From contig NZ_VRTS01000001.1 in NCBI RefSeq assembly GCF_008017755.1, positions 1 to 64,000 of the forward strand: 64,000 nucleotides of DNA. The letters are read 5' to 3'. The notes beneath the pieces were generated by a model. It was given only the letters and a program-made list of their open reading frames with translations. It did no database searches and was not told where the DNA came from. This DNA is from Alkalisalibacterium limincola. Lineage in GTDB: Bacteria > Pseudomonadota > Gammaproteobacteria > Xanthomonadales > Xanthomonadaceae. Positions 27,723 through 36,695 of the stretch are shown here, one piece after another; position 1 is the stretch's first letter; each line of letters starts with the position of its first letter. The position numbers were made by a program, and so were the translations under genes.

Positions 27723-29015
27723 TTACAGCCGGCCGTCGACGGCATCGCGGGGCAATAGGCACTTCACGTCATACACCACGTTGCCCGCCGCACTGCCGAA
27801 CGCCCGCACACCGTCCCCGCCCAACGTGCGGAACTCGTCATGCCCGACCGCCAGAACGATGGCGTCGTACACGCCCTGCTCCGGCTGGTCGATTGGGCTC
27901 AGGCCGTATTCGTGCCGCGTCTCGTCGGCATCCACCCACGGATCGAACACCTCGACCCGCGCGTTGTAGCTCTGCAGCGCCTGCACGATGTCCGTGACGC
28001 GGGTGTTGCGAAGGTCCGGGCAATTTTCCTTGAAGGCCAGGCCCAGCATCAGGATTCGCGCGCCCACAGGGTTGATGCCCTTGCGCACCATCAGCTTGAT
28101 CACCTGGTCGGCCACATAGGCGCCCATGCCGTCGTTGGTACGCCGTCCCGCCAGGATCACATCCGGATGGTGCCCCACCTCCTGCGCCTTGTGCGTCAGG
28201 TAGTACGGGTCCACGCCAATGCAGTGCCCGCCCACCAGGCCGGGTCGGAACGGCAGAAAGTTCCACTTTGTTCCGGCCGCTTCCAGCACGTCCAGCGTGT
28301 CGATGCCCAGCTTGTTGAACAGGATGGCCAGGTCGTTCACCAGCGCGATATTCAGGTCGCGCTGGGTGTTCTCGATCACCTTGGCGGCCTCGGCCACCTT
28401 GATGCTGGGCGCCTTGTGGGTGCCGGCGGTGATCACGCGGCGGTACAGCGCGTCCACGAAGTCGGCCGCTTCCGGCGTCGAGCCTGAGGTCACCTTCAGG
28501 ATGTTGGTGACGCGGTGTTCCTTGTCGCCGGGGTTGATGCGCTCGGGACTGTAGCCGCAGCTGAAGTCTTCGTTGAACGTCAGGCCCGACTCGCGCTCCA
28601 GCACCGGCACGCACACCTCTTCGGTGGCGCCGGGGTACACGGTGGATTCGTAGATCACCACGTCGCCGCGCTTGAGCGTCTTGCCGATCGTCTCGCTGGC
28701 CTTGATCAGCGGGGTCAGGTCGGGCCGCTTGGCGCTGTCGATCGGGGTGGGCACGGTGACGATGTACACGTTGGCTTGGGCCAAGTCGTCGCCGCTAGTG
28801 GTGTAGGTCAGCTGCTTGGCCTGGGCCAGCTCGTCGGGCTCCACTTCCAGGGTGTGGTCCCTGCCCTGCTTGAGCTCATCCACGCGGCCGGTGTTGATGT
28901 CGAAGCCCAGCGTATCGAACTGCTTGCCGAACTCCACCGCCAGCGGCAGGCCGACATAGCCCAGGCCGATGATGGCGATGCGGGTGGTGTCCAGGGTGGG
29001 AAGGGTGGCGCTCAT
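27723..29015 (-). CDS. tviB: TviB/WbpO-type UDP-N-acetylhexosamine 6-dehydrogenase
   Basis: NAD-dependent four-electron dehydrogenase of 430 residues that oxidises C6 of a UDP-HexNAc to the uronic acid. The NAD motif [15 protein letters not shown] starts at residue 16. [19 protein letters not shown] lies near residue 120, [19 protein letters not shown] near residue 210, and the active-site cysteine is in [14 protein letters not shown] near residue 258. [18 protein letters not shown] and the PTPID loop assign it to the TviB/WbpO group rather than to Ugd. It is the first gene of the 29-kb minus-strand run, so the main promoter of the locus should lie in the 382-base gap upstream. Confidence 0.9.
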   Translation of the reverse strand: MSATLPTLDTTRIAIIGLGYVGLPLAVEFGKQFDTLGFDINTGRVDELKQGRDHTLEVEPDELAQAKQLTYTTSGDDLAQANVYIVTVPTPIDSAKRPDLTPLIKASETIGKTLKRGDVVIYESTVYPGATEEVCVPVLERESGLTFNEDFSCGYSPERINPGDKEHRVTNILKVTSGSTPEAADFVDALYRRVITAGTHKAPSIKVAEAAKVIENTQRDLNIALVNDLAILFNKLGIDTLDVLEAAGTKWNFLPFRPGLVGGHCIGVDPYYLTHKAQEVGHHPDVILAGRRTNDGMGAYVADQVIKLMVRKGINPVGARILMLGLAFKENCPDLRNTRVTDIVQALQSYNARVEVFDPWVDADETRHEYGLSPIDQPEQGVYDAIVLAVGHDEFRTLGGDGVRAFGSAAGNVVYDVKCLLPRDAVDGRL

Positions 29016-29397
29016 GTGGGTGGTTTTCCTTTACCGGAAGGCTGGGGCGCCCCAAAGCACGCACGGCGCCGGGGTCGGCGCGAGGGAGGTCTTCGGGACG
29101 CGCTTGGCCGCTCAAACGGGCGTTCCAAGGGTCGGGGGACATTCTGACACGTCGATGTGACGTGAACAGCCCGGAAAAAGTCTGGTTTGTGGGCCGGTTC
29201 ACACGGTGCAAGGGAGTTGGCGCGTTATTCGCCGAACTCGGGTAGGCTTCCGCGGCCCCTCCACGGGCGCCCAATCCACTCGACGCGCCTTCTGGGGAGA
29301 ATCAACGCGTTACCGGTTTGCGCGGCCGGTAACGAACCTGCCTTGGATGGTGTCGTAAACTGCCAGGCATCTTTGGGGAACACCGGGGACGCTGTAT
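29016..29397. other. divergent intergenic region between the polysaccharide operon and the propeller genes
   Basis: This 382-base gap separates the minus-strand sugar operon from the plus-strand propeller genes and must contain promoters for both. Weak AGGA-like sequence precedes the TviB-type start on the minus strand, and GGGGA lies about nine bases before the plus-strand ATG at 29398. A perfect inverted repeat is listed separately. I could not find a convincing sigma-70 pair or a JUMPstart (ops) element by eye, and no small gene is apparent. Confidence 0.6.
29308..29334. promoter_or_regulatory. perfect 9-bp inverted repeat, operator or hairpin candidate
   Basis: CGTTACCGG at 29308-29316 and CCGGTAACG at 29326-29334 are exact complements around a nine-base loop. 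The repeat lies in the divergent promoter region, 64 bases before the first propeller gene. No T-tract follows on either strand, so a regulator site or an mRNA leader hairpin is more likely than a terminator. Confidence 0.45.
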
Positions 29398-31791
29398 ATG
29401 AACGCATGGACTCGCGGGGCCGCCACGCGCGGCGGTTGCTTCATCGGGCTGTTGGGTGTGCTGCTGGTGGCCGGCACCGCACAGGCCCAGCGCATGGACC
29501 GGTCGGCGCCGCACGGCGACGCGAGCGAGCGTGCCGCCGGGCCGCAGCCGCAGGAGACGGAAACCACCCCCTGGCAGGGTGTGTCGCTGTGGCGCGGTGA
29601 AGGCATGGCGGTGGCGCTGAGCCCCACGCTGCCCGGCTGGGCCGCCGCCACGGTGGACCACCAGCTGGCCTGGGACCAGCACGCGGCGGTGTATTTCTCC
29701 GACGACTTCGGCGCCCAGTGGGACTGGGCCCGTATCAACGACCAGCGCGGCACCCCCAGCCCGGGCGCCCTGCACTTCCTGCCCAACGGCCGGCTGGTGT
29801 CCGGCGGCGTCGGCGTGGTGAATCGCAAGACCTCGCCCTCCTCAACCTGGAGCGGCTCGGGGATCGGCTTCCAGGACAGCCATGCCCATCAGATCGCCTC
29901 CTCCCGCGTGGACGGCACGCCGCTGATCGTGGCGGTGCGCGCCGCCCACGGCTGGCCGGGCGGCATCGTGCGCGGCGGGCAGTTCGGCATCGGCTTCATC
30001 GACATCACCCCGACCGGTTTCGACGATCACGACGGCACTGCGGTGGCGATGCATGCCACCAATATCGACCGCATGGCCGCGGCGCTGGTGTCGCCCCTCG
30101 GCGTGGTGTCGGTGATGCAGTCGCTGGACGGCGGCGGCAGCTGGCAGAACCTGACTTCGGGCCTGCCGGCCGGGGGCCAGGTGACGGCGCTGACCTATGT
30201 GGGTGACCGGCTGCTGGCGGCCGTGGACGGCCGCGGCGTGTACTCGCGCGCCTCCGGCGCGGGCACGGCCTGGACGCAGGTGGGCGGTGCTTCGGCGGTG
30301 CTGCACCGGGTGCACCGGCTGCATGTGGCCCACGCCAACCCGCAGCGCGTGTTCGCCGCCACCGCCAGTGGGCTCAGCACCAGCCACGACGGCGGGCTGA
30401 GCTGGCGCCACGCGGCCATCGGCACGGCCGGGCTGGACGTGCGCGGCGTGGACACCACGCCGCTGGATCCGGACCTGGTGCTGCTGGCCGTGGCCGGCGT
30501 GGGCACGATGGCCTCGGTCGATGGCGGGGCCAGCTTCGAGGCCAACGCGCAGGGCATCGCCGACGCGGTGGTGGACCAGGTGGCCGCGCATCCCACGCGA
30601 CCGCTGCAGCTGGCGGCCACGGTGCAGCACAACGGGCGCTGGCGCCTGGTGGAAAGCTTTGATGGTGGCGAGGGCTGGGTGATGGCGCGCGGGGCGCCGG
30701 GCGATATCGCGCAGCTGTGGTTCGATCCGGAAGGGGGTCTGTGGGCCACCACGCACGGCCCCGACGACGCCCGGCCGCTGCACCGGCGCCTGGCCTCGGG
30801 ACAGTGGCGGCGGGTGGAGCTGCATTCCCTGCACGCGGTGCACACCCTCGCCTTCGATCCGGGCACGCCGGGGCTGGTGTGGGCCGGCGGCGTGGGCTCG
30901 GTGCACGGGATGAGACGCGCAGTGACGTGGAGCAGCACCGACGGCGGCGACGCCTGGTGGCTGGAGTGGATCGGGCCGGCGTTCCATGCCGTGGCCAGCA
31001 TCGGCCTGATGCCCGGCACCTCGGGCCAGCAGTTGCTGGTGTCCACCCGCAACCTGGGCGGGGGCATGCCGGCCCAGTTGCGGATCTCGCTCAATGGCGG
31101 GGGTGGATACCAGAGCATCGAGGGCACGCCGGCCGGTGACTGGTCGTCCATCGAGATGTGCACGCACGCGGGCAACGGCGGCACGGCGGTGCTGCACTTC
31201 CGCATGGAGCCGGACGGCGAGCCGCCCTACACGCTGCGCGGCCAGGACCTGGAGCAGATCGCCAGTGGCGGCGAGTGGGTCTATGAAGGAGGCCTCTACC
31301 AGGGCCTGCTGGGGGCGCCGGTGTGCCACCAGGAAGGCGACACGCTGCAGGTGTACACGCTGCTGGAAGGGTCGAACGACAGCGGCATGGTGGTCTTGCG
31401 CCCGACGTCCGCCGGCAACCTGGCCGCCTACGGCGAGTGGGACTTCGACGCCAAGCGGCCCTCCCGGGCCCATGCGCTGGCCTTCAACGATTCCGGCGTC
31501 TACCTGGCCAGCAACCGCGGGCTGTTCCGCAATACCGCGCCGGTGCAGGCCGATGCGCCGCAGTTCACCAACGCCAGCTCGGTCGACGGCCGCGCCCAGC
31601 GCATCGTCAGCCTGGCCTGGACCGCGGGCGGCGAGTGGGTCGACGTGCTGCGCGATGGCGAAGTGGTGGCCTCGCTGCGCAACAGCGGCAGCTTCTCCGA
31701 GCGCCTGCTGCGCGATGGCAGTGCGCCGGAATACCAGGTGTGCAATCGGTTTGGTGAGGGCTGCAGCGAGACGGTGACGCTGGCGCCCTGA
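29398..31791 (+). CDS. exported Asp-box (BNR) propeller protein, paralog 1
   Basis: Protein of 797 residues with an N-terminal signal peptide (positive start, hydrophobic core around residues 14-26, AQA-QR cleavage site). The body consists of propeller blades with Asp-box type motifs: SLDGGGSW near residue 241, SHDGGLSW near 329, SVDGGASF near 373, SFDGGEGW near 420 and STDGGDAW near 513. The last 80 residues form a fibronectin-III-like domain with DVLRDGEVV, SFSERLLRDGS and a Cys pair in YQVCNRFGEGCS. Sialidases and VPS10/photosystem-assembly-type propellers share this repeat, but the catalytic Arg triad of sialidases is not evident, so binding or scaffolding is more likely. It heads the five-paralog array and is most like paralog 3. 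Confidence 0.82.
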   Translation: MNAWTRGAATRGGCFIGLLGVLLVAGTAQAQRMDRSAPHGDASERAAGPQPQETETTPWQGVSLWRGEGMAVALSPTLPGWAAATVDHQLAWDQHAAVYFSDDFGAQWDWARINDQRGTPSPGALHFLPNGRLVSGGVGVVNRKTSPSSTWSGSGIGFQDSHAHQIASSRVDGTPLIVAVRAAHGWPGGIVRGGQFGIGFIDITPTGFDDHDGTAVAMHATNIDRMAAALVSPLGVVSVMQSLDGGGSWQNLTSGLPAGGQVTALTYVGDRLLAAVDGRGVYSRASGAGTAWTQVGGASAVLHRVHRLHVAHANPQRVFAATASGLSTSHDGGLSWRHAAIGTAGLDVRGVDTTPLDPDLVLLAVAGVGTMASVDGGASFEANAQGIADAVVDQVAAHPTRPLQLAATVQHNGRWRLVESFDGGEGWVMARGAPGDIAQLWFDPEGGLWATTHGPDDARPLHRRLASGQWRRVELHSLHAVHTLAFDPGTPGLVWAGGVGSVHGMRRAVTWSSTDGGDAWWLEWIGPAFHAVASIGLMPGTSGQQLLVSTRNLGGGMPAQLRISLNGGGGYQSIEGTPAGDWSSIEMCTHAGNGGTAVLHFRMEPDGEPPYTLRGQDLEQIASGGEWVYEGGLYQGLLGAPVCHQEGDTLQVYTLLEGSNDSGMVVLRPTSAGNLAAYGEWDFDAKRPSRAHALAFNDSGVYLASNRGLFRNTAPVQADAPQFTNASSVDGRAQRIVSLAWTAGGEWVDVLRDGEVVASLRNSGSFSERLLRDGSAPEYQVCNRFGEGCSETVTLAP

Positions 31792-31808
31792 GCGTCGGCG
31801 ATTTGGCA

Positions 31809-31840
31809 GGAACCCGGCAGCGGGCTACGCTCCGGGTTCC
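31809..31840 (+). terminator. 9-bp hairpin between propeller genes 1 and 2
   Basis: GGAACCCGG (31809-31817) pairs exactly with CCGGGTTCC (31832-31840). It begins 18 bases after the stop of gene 1 and ends 26 bases before the start of gene 2. The run after the stem is ATTGGGG rather than T-rich, so it may be a stabilising or attenuating hairpin rather than a full intrinsic terminator. Confidence 0.45.
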
Positions 31841-31866
31841 ATTGGGGAACACAACTGGGGAACACA

Positions 31867-34157
31867 ATGATCACAAGGACGTGGCGCGTCGCCGCGATGG
31901 CGACGCTGGGGATGCTGTGCACGGGGGCGCTTCAGGCGCAGTCGCAGCCGGCACCGGAATGGACCTATCTGGGTGCGGCCCAGCCCGATGTCACCTCGCT
32001 GGTGACCTCACCGACGAACCCCGATTTCGTGCTGGCGCGCGTGAGCCGCGACAGCGCGCTCCCGGTGGCGCGCACTCTGTGGATGTCGCCTGATGGCGGC
32101 ACCAACTGGCGGCCGGTGGAGGACGCCGGCATCTGGTTCGCGGCCAGCTGGCCTTCACCAGCGACGGCCGTGGCCTGGCCGCCGACGAGGGCGTGGTGCA
32201 CATCAGCCAGATGGACGGCCTGTGGTGGCAGCCGTGGGTGCCTGCCCAGCCCTGGATGGTGTTCGAGGACGTATCCGTCGGCGCCGGCGACGTGGTCTAT
32301 GCCACCGCGGCGGAGATGAGCGGCCCGTATCTGCACTGGGGCGTGTACGAGCTCGAGCTGGACGGTGACCAGCTGCATCCGCGCAACCCGCCACTGCCGC
32401 CCGAGCACCAGGGCATCAAGCTGCTGGAGGCCGACCCGGACCAGGCCGGCGTGGTGGTGGCGGTCAGCGACGTGTGGAACAGCCCGTGGCCGCAGGACCC
32501 GCGCCTGTGGGTGAGCACCGACGGTGGCCTGTCGTGGTCGGACCGCACCGCCACGATGCCCTCGCGCGAACTCTCCAGTCTGAGCTTCACCGACACCGGC
32601 TGGCTGGCGACCTTCACCTTCGACAACACCGGCGGCGAGCCGGGCGTGTACCGCAGCCTGGACCAGGGCCAGAGCTGGATCGCACTGGCACCGTACCTGC
32701 CTGACCTGGCCACCGACGCCGCGCAGGACCCCACCGATCCGCAGCGGCTGGTGGTGACGGGCGAGGACGGTCTGCACCTGAGCGAGGACGGCGGCTTGAA
32801 TTGGCAGTCCGGCATGGCCGGCACCACCGGGCGCCATTTCTCCAGCGTGCAGTTCGCGCCGGGCGGCGGCGTGTACGTCACCGAGTTCCTGCAAGGCGGC
32901 CTGTTCCATGCCGATGCCTCGCTGCACACACTGCAGCGCATCGCCCCGCAGCTCGGGGCGATGGCCACCACGTCGGTGGCGATCAATCCGGCGGACCCGG
33001 TCGATGTGGCGGCGCTGGGCCACACCAGCATGTACAGCGTTGCCACGTCCGGGGATGGCGGCCTGACATGGGGGCCCGGGGGCGTGGCGCCCTACCATGC
33101 GCGCCAGGTGCGCTTCGGACCCGACGGACGCCTGTACCTGGCCGGTCGCAACCACAACAGCTCGCTGTTGGTGCGTGACGCCGACGGCAACTGGAGCGGA
33201 CTGATGCCACACGTGGGCACCCTCTCCGACCTGCACTCGCTGGCCTTTGGCGCCAGCGCGCAGCACATGCTGGTGTCGGCAAGGATTTCGACGGGCTCGG
33301 GTTCCGAGAACCAGATCCGCCGCAGCACCGATGGCGGTGCGACGTGGTCGGTGGTGCATGCATCGTCGACGCCAGCGCGCGACGTGAGCGTGGTGCTCAA
33401 TGGCTCCGGGCCGTCGGGTGGACGCTTCCTGACGCTGCTGGCCGACACCGTGCTGCACGATCCGATGCTGGTGCTGAGCACCGATGGCGGGCAGGTCTGG
33501 AACCCGGCGCGCGGGCTGCCCCAGGGGCTGCGGGGTGCGCAGGTGTGCACCACCGGTGCCGGTGCCCCGCGGGCCTACCTGGCCGCGCGCGAAAACAACC
33601 AGCAGCGCCTGTTCCGCAGCAGCGACGACGGTCTGACCTGGCAGCCCACCGCATGGCAGCCCGGCTGGCCGGGCGCGCACATCGGCCGGGTGACGGCCCT
33701 GCGGTGCGACCCGGACCGGGCCGACGTGGTGGTGATGGGCGGCGAGTACGGCACCGTGCTGCGCTCGACCGACGCCGGCGACAGCTTCGCGCTGCTGGGC
33801 GACGACCTGGCCCAACGCACCCATCGGATCAATGACTTCGCGGCCTCGCCGGCGGGGCTGCTGTATGCCGCCACCAATGAAGGCAGCTGGGCGGTGGAGC
33901 TGCCCGACGATGCGCCTGTCGGCCCCGGCAACTTGGTGGTGACCGCCACCGGTTCGCACGCCCGCCCCTGGATGACGCTGGAATGGGACGGTGGCCAGGA
34001 GCAGGTGATGGTGCGCCGCAATGGCGCGCTGCTGGCCGTGGTTGCGAACACCGGCAGCTTCCAGGACCGCCCCGCCCCGCGCGACATGCCCGCCAGCTAC
34101 CAGGTGTGCAACGCCGATGGCAGCCACTGTACGGGGGCGGCTGCGGCACGCCGCTGA
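31867..34157 (+). pseudogene. exported Asp-box propeller protein, paralog 2, single frameshift
   Basis: The ATG at 31867 follows the site GGGGAACACA and starts a signal peptide ending ALQAQS; then WTYLGAAQPDVTSLV, the family N-terminus. At about 32142-32145 the frame changes within GCGGCC, and the protein continues with QLAFTSDGRGLAADEG and VVHISQMDGLWW to the stop at 34157. Adding one base gives about 763 residues. Asp boxes include STDGGLSW, SEDGGLNW, STDGGATW, STDGGQVW and SSDDGLTW. The C-terminal domain ends with YQVCNADGSHCTG, the family Cys pair. No other stop breaks the second frame, so the lesion is a single indel, natural or technical. Confidence 0.75.
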
Positions 34158-34174
34158 CGACTTGGGCACGCGCA

Positions 34175-34205
34175 AGGAATGGCCCCGTGCATGCGGGCCA
34201 TTCCT
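34175..34205 (+). terminator. 11-bp hairpin after propeller gene 2
   Basis: AGGAATGGCCC (34175-34185) and GGGCCATTCCT (34195-34205) form a perfect stem with a nine-base loop, 18 bases after the stop of gene 2. It is strong enough to terminate or to protect the 3' end of the mRNA, although only a short pyrimidine run follows. The remaining 150 bases before gene 3 hold no other clear signal. Confidence 0.55.
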
Positions 34206-34354
34206 CTGCCGCACGCGGAAAGGGCGGCGCACCCGCGCGCCCGCCGGAACTGGAAAATTTCTGGTTTGGGCGCTGGATCCCACCCATGACGACACCCCTC
34301 GGGTAAGGTGCCCTGCGGGCCGACATGAGCCCGGGACATTCATAGGGGAACGAC

Positions 34355-36670
34355 ATGCTGGAAGCACTTGCCTTGGCCACGATCCTGGGCGGATCGGGAC
34401 TCGTCTCAGAACCAAGGCAGGCTTCGCCGCGTCCGGTTCCCGCGGAAGCCGCATTGGCGGACTCACCCGGCTGGGAGACAGGAGGCCTGTCCGGCGGTGA
34501 CGTCACGGCGCTTGCCATTTCCCCCACCGAGCCCGGCGAGGCATTCGCCGCAGTGCGCTGCCTGTTCGTCGACGGCTGCGAACTTCCGGTCTACCGGACT
34601 GCCGACCTGGGGGCGACATGGGACACGTTCCCGACCTGGTTTTATGAGAATTCCCTGTCCAAGCGTGCGGTGGTCACCCAGGAGGGCTACCTGCTGCTGG
34701 CCGACCGATCGGGCGTGCGCTTCCGCCACCCCATTGGGACCTGGTCCAGGGCCATCTTCTATCCCGCGCCCATCCGCTATGGCGAACCGGTCGACCTGGC
34801 CGTTAGCGCGCAGCTGGACGGGCCGGGCATGATCGCAGTCGCCCGCACCGAACTGGGTACCGGTGGCCTGGCCATGGCGAACGCGACGATCGGGATGTAC
34901 CAGGACACCACCCCGGCACCCGCGGTGGGCCTGGACGGGTCCGCCGTGGCCATGCACCCGCAGCTGACCGACAACCGTGCCGCGGCCTTCCGCGGCGCCC
35001 AAGGCAATGCCCGGGTATTCCTCACCAGCGATGGCGGCACCACGTGGCTTGAACGCTCCGCCGGCTTGCCGGCAGCCCCGGTGGCGTCCATGGCCTATCA
35101 GGGCGTGCGCGTGGTGGCGGTCGTCGAGGGCCATGGCGTCTTCGCCATCCAGCCGGGGCAGACCGCCTGGTCGGCGATCACGTCCGCACAGGGCCCACTG
35201 CGCGCGGCCACCCGCATCGTGGTGTCTCCCCACGACACGCAGACCCTTTGGGTGGCCACCCGGGGCGGGCTGAGCCGCAGCCACGATGGCGGCGTGAACT
35301 GGCAGCACCAAGTGCCCGGAACGCGGGGACTGAACGTGCACGACATCGCGCCGAGCCCGACCGACCCCGAGCTGGTGCTGATTGGCACGGCTCATTGGGG
35401 CGTGCTGTCCTCGCTCGACGGCGGGCAATCGTTCGTGCTGTCCACCGACGGCATCCAGAACCTGGACGTGCGTGACGTCGCCGCCGCGCCGAGCGACCCG
35501 CGCCGCATGGCCGCCATCGTGCAGACCACGGCCGCGGCCCGGCTGATGGAGTCCTTCGATGCCGGCACCACCTGGCGGGTGGGTTTCTCCCTGCCCCGCC
35601 ACACCCGTTCGCTGCACTTCGACCACCAGGGTCAGCTGCATGCGCTGGCCCGAGCCAATGCCGGCTCGGCCGCCACGCTGTACCGGCTGCAGGACGGACG
35701 CGCCTGGCAGGCGCTGCGTGCGCCGTTGCGCGGTGCGGACATCCAGGCCGTTCACTTCGACGCAGGCCAGGCCGGTGTCATCCGCGTGGCCGGTGCAGCG
35801 TCGACGGCCCCCGGCGCACGCGCGATGACCTGGAGCAGCCGCAACGGCGGCGTGGATTGGGAACTGGATTGGCAGGGCCCGCAGGACCACGTAGCCACAC
35901 AGATCCTGGGCTTTGCCGATGACAACGGCGATTGGCTGCTGGTGCCCACCGCCAGCCGGGCCGACGCCGCCGGTGTCATCGCCATCAGCCACGACGAGGG
36001 CGCGACCTGGGCCGAAACGATCATGGGTTTCCCGCGCAGGGACCGCCACATCCAGTTGTGCCGCCACGACGGCAGCCAGACCGTGTTCGCCTACACCCGC
36101 AACGTCAACGGCTTCGGTGACCTGTTCACCTATGGCCTGGGGAGTGGCGCCGACGAATGGCAGCACGAGTCGGGAAGCGCGGGCCAGGCCAATGCCGGCT
36201 TTACCTGTGGCGATCCGGCCACCGAGGAGCTTTTCGTGGGCTCCGAGCAGCGCGTCGTCGAGTTCCACGATCCCGTGCTGCGCAAGGTGGCGGGAGAGCA
36301 GTTCGAGGCCTATGACGAGAACTTCCCGCTCAGGCCGCCCCACCGTGCCACGCGAATGATCCTGACCCCGGCCGGCCTGTTCCTGGGCAGCGAGAACGGC
36401 CTGTTCCGAAACCGCGCACCGGTGCACGCGCCCGCGCCGCACTCGCTGCAGGTGAGCGAGCAGCGCAGCCGGATGGCGCGCTCCATCGAGGTGACGTTCC
36501 AGGCGCAAGCGTCCTGGGTGCGGGTGCTGCGCGACGGCGAGGAAGTCTTCGTGGGCCCCAATGCGGGCAGCTTCTCCGAGCGCCGCCTGCTGGACGGATC
36601 CACGCCTGCCTACCAGGTGTGCAATGCGTTCACCGAAGGCTGCAGCGCGCCGGCCACGGCTTCGCGCTGA
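34355..36670 (+). CDS. exported Asp-box propeller protein, paralog 3
   Basis: Protein of 771 residues; the ATG at 34355 follows AGGGGAACGAC, a good ribosome binding site. The N-terminal hydrophobic stretch (LEALALATILGGSGLV) is short for a signal peptide, so export is likely but less certain than for the others. Asp boxes include TSDGGTTW near residue 228, SHDGGVNW near 310, SLDGGQSF near 355, SFDAGTTW near 402 and SHDEGATW near 548. The C-terminal domain matches paralog 1 closely (WVRVLRDGEEVF, SFSERRLLDGS, YQVCNAFTEGCS). The next paralog starts 25 bases after its stop, so the two are probably cotranscribed. Confidence 0.82.
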   Translation: MLEALALATILGGSGLVSEPRQASPRPVPAEAALADSPGWETGGLSGGDVTALAISPTEPGEAFAAVRCLFVDGCELPVYRTADLGATWDTFPTWFYENSLSKRAVVTQEGYLLLADRSGVRFRHPIGTWSRAIFYPAPIRYGEPVDLAVSAQLDGPGMIAVARTELGTGGLAMANATIGMYQDTTPAPAVGLDGSAVAMHPQLTDNRAAAFRGAQGNARVFLTSDGGTTWLERSAGLPAAPVASMAYQGVRVVAVVEGHGVFAIQPGQTAWSAITSAQGPLRAATRIVVSPHDTQTLWVATRGGLSRSHDGGVNWQHQVPGTRGLNVHDIAPSPTDPELVLIGTAHWGVLSSLDGGQSFVLSTDGIQNLDVRDVAAAPSDPRRMAAIVQTTAAARLMESFDAGTTWRVGFSLPRHTRSLHFDHQGQLHALARANAGSAATLYRLQDGRAWQALRAPLRGADIQAVHFDAGQAGVIRVAGAASTAPGARAMTWSSRNGGVDWELDWQGPQDHVATQILGFADDNGDWLLVPTASRADAAGVIAISHDEGATWAETIMGFPRRDRHIQLCRHDGSQTVFAYTRNVNGFGDLFTYGLGSGADEWQHESGSAGQANAGFTCGDPATEELFVGSEQRVVEFHDPVLRKVAGEQFEAYDENFPLRPPHRATRMILTPAGLFLGSENGLFRNRAPVHAPAPHSLQVSEQRSRMARSIEVTFQAQASWVRVLRDGEEVFVGPNAGSFSERRLLDGSTPAYQVCNAFTEGCSAPATASR

Positions 36671-36695
36671 AACCCGAACACTACAGAGACCAACG

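Noticed and set aside
27330-27762. N-terminal extension of galE
   Set aside because: The frame is open, but it overlaps the ugd remnant in another frame, is rich in Arg and Pro, and the GTG at 27330 with GGAG upstream matches the family N-terminus.
31965-34466. 833-codon open frame on the minus strand opposite propeller gene 2
   Set aside because: Composition rich in Arg, His and Gly with no motifs, no ribosome binding site, and it is fully antisense to a gene with clear Asp boxes and a signal peptide.
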